Assembly: GCF_013337185.1 (NCBI RefSeq)
Contig: NZ_SWDE01000001.1
Location: 1,860,001-1,924,000, forward strand
Direction of reading: 5' to 3'
DNA: 64,000 nucleotides
Source of the DNA: Serratia proteamaculans
Lineage (GTDB): Bacteria > Pseudomonadota > Gammaproteobacteria > Enterobacterales > Enterobacteriaceae
Shown: piece after piece, positions 58,190 to 64,000 of the stretch
How the letters are laid out: each line of letters starts with the position of its first letter
How positions within the stretch are numbered: position 1 is the first letter of the stretch
Translations under genes and position numbers: made by a program
The notes under the pieces: generated by a model
The model's database searches: none
What the model was told of the DNA's origin: nothing
The model's input: the letters and a program-made list of their open reading frames with translations, nothing else

Positions 58190-58771
58190 TTATAAACTAA
58201 TGACGCACACTACCGGTAATGTATTCAAAATAATTCCCCAGGTAATACTGGAACGTAAAATAGTCTCGGCGGCTATTGCAGGCGCTATTTTATCCGTTAG
58301 TCCTTCAGCCTTTAAATATTCAGCCAAACGTTCGAGATTGCCATTAAATTCCTTCATCAGTGACTTTAACGCCTTTGGCAACAATGCCACCAGCGAAGGA
58401 ATTTCAACGGGTTTAAACCCACGCAACAACTCGACCAGTTCGCCGTAACGAAGACCGCTAAAGATATTCTTCAGTAGAGAGTTATCCAATTTCGGGGCCA
58501 GCAGGTGTTGAATATCCGGTTCAAGCAAGCACCAAAATGCCCTGGTTGCGTGACCTTTTCCCATCTCGTCCAGGGTCGATAGAATATCCTTTACGTTTAA
58601 TTCATTAATGGTCTGCCGTATTGCAGTTTGGTTAGCCAACCATACCGGACCGCAGCATTTCCCGACGTAGGGCGAGTAACCAAGGATATCCTTAACTAAT
58701 TCAAAATTATTGCTCAACAACGCCCCCAACTCCTGGCGGCTTGCAGTTTCCATTCTGGCTTTAAATACCAT
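58190..58771 (-). CDS. Uncharacterised alpha-helical protein, 193 residues
   Basis: I do not recognise this protein. It is predicted all helical, leucine-rich (LLRGFKPVEIPSLVALLPKA), with a hydrophobic C-terminus (ITWGIILNTLPVVCVISL) that could be a membrane tail. No catalytic motif is visible; two adjacent cysteines lie near residue 38. GAGAG precedes the ATG. It is at the left edge of the A+T-rich block that carries the SIR2 gene. Confidence 0.65.
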   Translation of the reverse strand: MVFKARMETASRQELGALLSNNFELVKDILGYSPYVGKCCGPVWLANQTAIRQTINELNVKDILSTLDEMGKGHATRAFWCLLEPDIQHLLAPKLDNSLLKNIFSGLRYGELVELLRGFKPVEIPSLVALLPKALKSLMKEFNGNLERLAEYLKAEGLTDKIAPAIAAETILRSSITWGIILNTLPVVCVISL

Positions 58772-59249
58772 GACACTCTCGGCTCAGTCCCTGTAGATGC
58801 GCAGAACCATATCAATACAGTCGTATTTAAAAAAGACACTTTGCCAATATTTACAAAGCTGCACGGTGCCCGATCAGGGCCCTACAAGATTCGATTGCAT
58901 CAAGTATTGATATGTTTTATATGGATAAAATCGTGTTCGATAAAACTTATACCAACGTTTATTCCAACAGATAAATTTGTCAGAAAATACAACCCATTAT
59001 CGATGGGACAACATGCTCGGGTACCCGAGGCCATTTCCATAGGCAGTTTTATGATGTGAGCTCACCTGGTTGATGCAACTTATCCTTAAGCAATAATAGC
59101 TACTATTGAAATTCAAAATGTGAATCGTGCTGCATCTATTTTGAGACATGCCACTGAAATAACAAAGAATTTCCACCATAGGTATATCCATAACATCGTG
59201 GAAAATAGTAAAATCTGAGAATCAATCAATACTTAGATAAGTCGGGCTC
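58772..59249. other. A+T-rich spacer upstream of the SIR2 gene
   Basis: 478 bp without a convincing gene; a 72-codon plus-strand frame at 58841 lacks a ribosome site and protein-like composition. Composition is clearly lower in G+C than the core. No tRNA end, integrase or flanking direct repeat is visible. The SIR2 promoter must lie near 59150-59240. Confidence 0.55.
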
Positions 59250-62200
59250 ATGAGATTCCATGCCGAAGGTCCAGCTATACCGGACATCCTCCTAGAACGC
59301 TGTGATGCAGGTAGGGTAGTATTTCTATGTGGTGCCGGAGTTTCGTTGCCTTCAGGGATGCCAACCTTTGTAGACCTCACTCGGTACGTAATTGAATATT
59401 TTGACCCACCACACGACTCAGAAATCATGGCTGCATTTCGCCCATGGCTTCACGACCAATCTTCGGCAAATGTCCCCCTCGACCAAATTTTCAACCTTCT
59501 TCATCTGGAATATGGCAAAGATGAGGTAAATGCTTTGGTTACAAAGCGTCTAGGGGCTTCAAGGGCTGACATAGAGGTTGGACGAGAGCATTCTCTGATT
59601 AAACGAATCTCCTCAAACCAGAGTGGAACTCCACAGATTGTCACGACGAACTTTGACCGACTGTTCGAGGTTAACCAAGAGCAAAATAACCTAACTCGAT
59701 ATGTTCCGCCTGCTTTCCCAGATCTGAATTTCGGTTCAACAATTGAGGGAATTACATATCTTCACGGTCGTCTGGTCAACGAAAACGCTGTAAGTCATCC
59801 TTATGTGCTGAGTAGTGCAGACTTTGGACGAGCTTACCTTTCAGAAGGATGGGCGACCAACTTTATCAAGCTTCTTCTGGAACGATACATCGTTGTTTTG
59901 GTCGGTTACCAGGCAGAAGACCCACCAGTTAAGTACCTCCTTCAAGGTCTCAATCATGATGGTCAGTTTGATCGTTCCAGACTTTTTGCATTTGATCGTG
60001 GCCTTGCCGAGGAGATTGAAGCCAAATGGCGTGACAGAGGAGTCACTGCCATAGCCTATTCCGATCATCCGCTCCTTTGGAAGAGTATGGAAGCATGGGC
60101 TGAGCGAGCAGATAATCCGCGTCGGTGGCGAGCTTCTGTGATCGCTAAAAGTCAACAAGACCCGAAAGTTCTAGCTCCGTACGAACGTGGTCAAGTTGCT
60201 CATATACTACGCACTGCACAAGGTGCGAAATTGTTCTCTGAAGCTATTCCTCGCCCCCATCCAGAATGGATTTGTGTGATGGATGCGAATATTCGGTCAG
60301 CCAAACAGAAAAAAAGATATTCCGAGCTTGATGACAACGATGCAGAGACCTTCGATCCGCAAGAGGCTTATGGACTCGATGACGATCGGCAAGATATCTC
60401 TGACGATGAACGCAAACATGGGGTCAGTAACGATAATCTCCTTGAATGGCGTGGCGAAGACGATAACCCGTCAGATTACCATCGCTTGGCTGGAGGATTT
60501 GAGACAATCCCGAAAAGGCTAGGTCATATCATGACTTGGTTTAGTGAATCTCTTGATAGCCCGGTAATGGCTTGGTGGGCTATTCGAAAAATTGGGCTTC
60601 ATCCGCTACTGCTGCAGAAGCTTGAACGCAACATTGAGTTTTCAGCATCTACCCACAAACGTGCCCGTCATCTATGGAGCTTAATTCTCGAATACCATAA
60701 TGATCCCCGTAATCGCCGATATGACGTCGACTGGCACGACTTAAAAGCTCGAATTAAAACCCAAGGCTGGACAGCTGGTGTTCTACGAGAATTTCGTAGG
60801 GTTATGACACCACGGTTGGAGATAAAATCGCCATATGGTTTGGGAGAAGTCAGACCGCCAAGTGACACTTGGGAGGAGACCCATTTTAGCAAACTAGGTC
60901 AATTTGAAGTTGTTTTCACCGAAAGACACGATGTGGATTTAGACGTACCCGACAATGTATTGCTGCAGGTATTTAGTGCCCTAGAAGAGCAACTAATCAT
61001 TGCCGCAGGATTGCTGGAGGATATTGAGACTTTCTACTTCCCAACTCCAAGCTGTTATCCAGAGCGTGCAGTGGAAGGAGAAGAGTATTTCTCGAAAGGT
61101 GCTGATGTACTGGTATGGTTTGTACAACTTTTTGACCGAGTCGCTGGAAAGTGGCCAGAGTTGGCCAATGCGCACGCAACAACTTGGCCAGTAGCAGAGC
61201 CATTTTTCTTCCGAAAACTTAGATTGTATGCCTTCAGTAAAACAGACGTCTTTAGGGCTGATCGTGTAGTCAACGAAGTTTTTTCTTTAGAACAAAATAG
61301 CTTCTGGGACACAAATATTACCCGCGAACTTTTATTTTTGCTGACAGATCGATGGGAAGAATTCTCCCAAAAGAACCAGAATCAAATTATCGAGCGCATT
61401 CTGACAGACCCATTTCAATTACCTTATGATACGTCTGATGACGAACTCCCGAAAGCTAGGGAAGTGTTAGCTGCAAGATACACTCGCTATCTCGAATTAC
61501 ATGGTTGTGAACTGAGCGCGATTCATAGTGATCGTCTCAACACAATGATCAAAGGTATTCCTGATTGGGATGACGGCTGGGCTACCTCTGTGGTCATTAG
61601 TTGGGGGTCTCGATCGGCCTGGGTCGGTACGGACGAAAAAACTGATTTAGTCTTAGACCTTCCTCTAAATAAGATAATCCCAAAAGCAAAAGAGGCGCTA
61701 CAGCGGGAGGATTACCAATTTACGAGGAAACGTCCCTTTGTTGGTTTGATCAAAGAAAATCCACGTAAAGCATTGGCTGCACTTACGATTGCGGCGAAAA
61801 ATGGCGATTATCCTAAGGAATTCTGGTCTCCAATGATAAGTGAATTACCTGCAGATATTAAACCAAGGCTGAGACGAGTGTTCCTTAATCGCATAACGCA
61901 GTTACCAGCGACAGCTTTAGTCGAACTACGACATGTATTAAGTAGTTGGCTTGAACAAAACTTAGTTATGACGATTAAGTTTGATGATGGTCTTGGTTGG
62001 GCAGTTTACGATCATGTCATCGGAGGCATTCTGAGTGGTGGAGCTAATGCTACGGAAAGTGGTTTCGGCGAAATTTTCCGGAATGGAGAGGTAGTTATAC
62101 AGTCCAGGCGCACATTCGGCCACGCAATCAACGGCCCTGTAGGCAAGTGTGCCCAAGCTCTTTTTCAAGCAATACCAGGAGAGGAAGCGGAAGCTGGTTC

Positions 62201-63062
62201 GCTTATTCCGGATTCTATTAAGTATCGCCTTGAGCGTCTTTTTATAGCACCCGGAGAAGGTGCAGACCATGCTATAGCTATAACGGCTCGTAATCTAAAT
62301 TGGCTAATGTTTGTTGATCCTGTATGGGTAAAGGAAAGGATTATACCGATGTTGGATTTAAAGCATCCAGCTGCAGAACCGGCATGGAATGGTTATCTTT
62401 ATAGTGAAGGTATGCCTTCAAATGCAGTAGCTGAGCTTATCAAACCTAGTTTTCTTAACCTTTTCACTTGGCTCGAGCATCTGTCTTGGGAAAAAGACCT
62501 TTCAGTTCGTGCCTCTCAATGGCTTGGTTTAATGAGAGTGTTTCGCTCTGATGAGTCATGTGGCCTGTCGAGAAATGAAATGCGCTTCGTTTTGCGATCA
62601 TTATCAGATGAGGCGAGAAATCGTTTTATTTCTTGGTTGGGTTTGGTTGGGCAAAAAAACGATAATGGCTGGATCAAACATGTTATCCCATTAATCAGTG
62701 AGGACTGGCCCAAAGAACGCCGATACAGGACAACGGCTTCGGTGAAGGCGTGGATAGGTTTACTTGATGACACCGAAGATAACTTTCCTGCTGTCTACGA
62801 AGCAGTGAAGACACTCTTGGTGCCAATCGAGACATTTGATTACCAGTTCTACCGTTTCACTCGTGATTTCGGTGGTAAAAAACCAATTACCATGCTTTTT
62901 CCTACAGTGACTCTTGATCTAATGGATAAGATAACACCAAAGAGGCTTACCCGACCCCCAGGTGAGTTACAGAAGATACTTGGCCTAATTGAAGAGACAG
63001 AACCAAACCTAATCAAGGATTCGCGGTACTTACGGCTTATTGAGCTTGTTGAGAAAAGCTAG
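59250..63062 (+). CDS. Large SIR2-domain protein, probable anti-phage defence sirtuin (Dsr1-like)
   Basis: 1270 residues. An N-terminal SIR2 NAD-binding domain (about 20-290) shows GAGVSLPSG at 28-36, TTNFDRLFE at 132-140 (the NFD triad), the catalytic-type histidine in YLHGRL (H172), and LVGYQAEDPPV at 217-227. The remaining ~950 residues are helical, solenoid-like, with a middle stretch (AEPFFFRKLRLYAF near 650) like the DUF4020 region of long defence sirtuins. No P-loop NTPase is seen. Known relatives deplete NAD after phage sensing and stop growth. A+T-rich, transferred-looking. No clear ribosome site before the ATG. Confidence 0.82.
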   Translation: MRFHAEGPAIPDILLERCDAGRVVFLCGAGVSLPSGMPTFVDLTRYVIEYFDPPHDSEIMAAFRPWLHDQSSANVPLDQIFNLLHLEYGKDEVNALVTKRLGASRADIEVGREHSLIKRISSNQSGTPQIVTTNFDRLFEVNQEQNNLTRYVPPAFPDLNFGSTIEGITYLHGRLVNENAVSHPYVLSSADFGRAYLSEGWATNFIKLLLERYIVVLVGYQAEDPPVKYLLQGLNHDGQFDRSRLFAFDRGLAEEIEAKWRDRGVTAIAYSDHPLLWKSMEAWAERADNPRRWRASVIAKSQQDPKVLAPYERGQVAHILRTAQGAKLFSEAIPRPHPEWICVMDANIRSAKQKKRYSELDDNDAETFDPQEAYGLDDDRQDISDDERKHGVSNDNLLEWRGEDDNPSDYHRLAGGFETIPKRLGHIMTWFSESLDSPVMAWWAIRKIGLHPLLLQKLERNIEFSASTHKRARHLWSLILEYHNDPRNRRYDVDWHDLKARIKTQGWTAGVLREFRRVMTPRLEIKSPYGLGEVRPPSDTWEETHFSKLGQFEVVFTERHDVDLDVPDNVLLQVFSALEEQLIIAAGLLEDIETFYFPTPSCYPERAVEGEEYFSKGADVLVWFVQLFDRVAGKWPELANAHATTWPVAEPFFFRKLRLYAFSKTDVFRADRVVNEVFSLEQNSFWDTNITRELLFLLTDRWEEFSQKNQNQIIERILTDPFQLPYDTSDDELPKAREVLAARYTRYLELHGCELSAIHSDRLNTMIKGIPDWDDGWATSVVISWGSRSAWVGTDEKTDLVLDLPLNKIIPKAKEALQREDYQFTRKRPFVGLIKENPRKALAALTIAAKNGDYPKEFWSPMISELPADIKPRLRRVFLNRITQLPATALVELRHVLSSWLEQNLVMTIKFDDGLGWAVYDHVIGGILSGGANATESGFGEIFRNGEVVIQSRRTFGHAINGPVGKCAQALFQAIPGEEAEAGSLIPDSIKYRLERLFIAPGEGADHAIAITARNLNWLMFVDPVWVKERIIPMLDLKHPAAEPAWNGYLYSEGMPSNAVAELIKPSFLNLFTWLEHLSWEKDLSVRASQWLGLMRVFRSDESCGLSRNEMRFVLRSLSDEARNRFISWLGLVGQKNDNGWIKHVIPLISEDWPKERRYRTTASVKAWIGLLDDTEDNFPAVYEAVKTLLVPIETFDYQFYRFTRDFGGKKPITMLFPTVTLDLMDKITPKRLTRPPGELQKILGLIEETEPNLIKDSRYLRLIELVEKS

Positions 63063-63230
63063 CGCATACAATTGTAACAATAGTTATTAATCATCGCTCA
63101 ACTAAATATTTTCGGTATACAAGAGCGAGCTAACTCAGGTGCTGGCTAAGAGCGAGGTGCAGGCGTGAACATTTGGCCAAGGAGACGTCTTTAACCGTTC
63201 CGTCTGACAACGCGAGTAATTTTGACGAGC

Positions 63231-63953
63231 TTATTCGAATTGCTCAAGTATGCCATGTAACCCAATAAACTTTATTTTTAAATCATGGTCATGCCTAAGA
63301 ACAGTCTCTAGTGAGTTCCGTTCATAAATTATTGGTTGCGCTTGTAATGAGCCGTTCCATGATGGCAAAAGTAGAATGGCGGATGTTTCCAAATCAATAC
63401 CCCACCAATCGTTAATATAGCTATTTAAGAAATTAACAAGAGCTTTTATCGCAATAAAAGCATCCTTATCAGTATATGTTTCAGGATCAAGGGATATGCC
63501 TGATAACTTACTTTTTACTGCTTCGAAGTTGCCATTAGACTGATGTAGGTAGACAGTCTTGCCTTCACTTGGTGTAGTCTCTATTGTATCAGATATCAAT
63601 TTAATCTTAGGGTGTACTAATGCATTACGTTGTTCTAATAGTTCTCTGATTATTTGTGTTTGAATGACTCCTCGAGGCAGAGCTGTTTCTTTGTGCCACT
63701 GAAGGGTGTAGTCTAATTTATCAAGTGTAGAGAACCTATCAATTTGGCCTTTTATCTTTTGCGTTATTTCGATAGACGATAAAAAGCAGTTAGCCGCAGC
63801 TTCAAGTGCATAGTTAATTGAAAGAACACTCGATTTCGCAAGCGTCTTTTTGATGTGTGTTTTTTGTTCCATTACGGATAACTCATAAAGAGTTATTGCA
63901 TCAGAAAATATTTCAAAGAAACTATTCTTTGTTATTTCCACTGTTCTTATCAC
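63231..63953 (-). CDS. Helical protein with HEPN-type R-x4-H motif
   Basis: 240 residues from a GTG start at 63953 behind AAGGATAG. The helical N-terminal half holds RNALVH at residues 109-114, the R-x4-H pattern (with Asn after Arg) of HEPN ribonucleases and HEPN-like defence proteins. The C-terminal half is unassigned. Convergent with the SIR2 gene over 168 bp of non-coding DNA. A cut at the window edge prevents seeing further partners. A HEPN call rests on one motif plus helical context. Confidence 0.6.
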   Translation of the reverse strand: MIRTVEITKNSFFEIFSDAITLYELSVMEQKTHIKKTLAKSSVLSINYALEAAANCFLSSIEITQKIKGQIDRFSTLDKLDYTLQWHKETALPRGVIQTQIIRELLEQRNALVHPKIKLISDTIETTPSEGKTVYLHQSNGNFEAVKSKLSGISLDPETYTDKDAFIAIKALVNFLNSYINDWWGIDLETSAILLLPSWNGSLQAQPIIYERNSLETVLRHDHDLKIKFIGLHGILEQFE

Positions 63954-64000
63954 GAGCTATCCTTATTGTGTAATGTAGATATAATCGATAGTGAAAGTGC

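Noticed and set aside
58841-59059. 72-codon plus-strand open frame before the SIR2 gene
   Set aside because: No ribosome site, atypical composition, and it sits in A+T-rich spacer where such frames arise by chance.
62118-62160. GPVGKC in the SIR2 protein as a possible Walker A
   Set aside because: It lacks the GxxxxGK[ST] pattern and no Walker B follows, so a STAND or AAA NTPase is not supported.

Overview
The window is chromosomal DNA of an enterobacterium, almost certainly a Serratia. The housekeeping order (glnS, nagE/nagBACD, asnB, a tRNA cluster, miaB-ybeZYX-lnt, gltIJKL, leuS-lptE-holA-nadD-rsfS-rlmH-mrdAB-rlpA, dacA, ybeD, lipB-lipA, tatE, crcB, cspE) is the enterobacterial one. A ChiC-type endochitinase, typical of Serratia, sits directly after the nag operon.

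Layout. 1-8.9 kb: amino-sugar and chitin block. nagE and nagBACD diverge from a control region with two NagC-like boxes about 94 bp apart flanking a near-perfect CRP site. chiC follows nagD and has its own NagC-like inverted repeat. 9-12.9 kb: asnB, six tRNA genes (Met, Leu, Gln, Gln, Met, Gln) behind a stringent-type promoter, and ubiF. 13-19.3 kb: miaB, a yjdM-like zinc-ribbon gene, ybeZ-ybeY-corC-lnt. 19.3-25.3 kb: glutamate/aspartate ABC operon with sigma-54 and NtrC-like signals, rihA, an azoR-like gene, ybeL. 25.5-39.4 kb: leuS to rlpA, dacA, ybeD, lipB-lipA, tatE. 39.5-43.7 kb: a MASE2 diguanylate cyclase, crcB behind a fluoride riboswitch, a 31-residue membrane peptide behind a PmrA-type box, a TetR/MFS efflux pair and cspE.

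44-57 kb is more accessory. An M20 deacylase, a flavin monooxygenase, a GNAT acetyltransferase and an amino-acid ABC permease and ATPase together resemble the Bacillus yxe operon for N-acetylated S-alkyl-cysteines such as S-(2-succino)cysteine. Then come a VOC protein, a cold-shock-domain fusion, two paralogous 53-residue zinc ribbons, a MASE1 diguanylate cyclase, a flavodoxin-like protein, a secreted metallo-beta-lactamase-fold enzyme with a divergent LysR regulator, a PMT-type glycosyltransferase and a VIT-family transporter. Structured intergenic stretches here may encode small RNAs.

From about 58.2 kb the DNA becomes A+T-rich and unlike the core. It carries an unknown protein, a 1270-residue SIR2-domain protein resembling single-gene defence-associated sirtuins, and a convergent protein with an RNALVH motif of HEPN type. 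This is the best candidate for an anti-phage module. All calls come from reading the sequence and recalled families; no database search was run.
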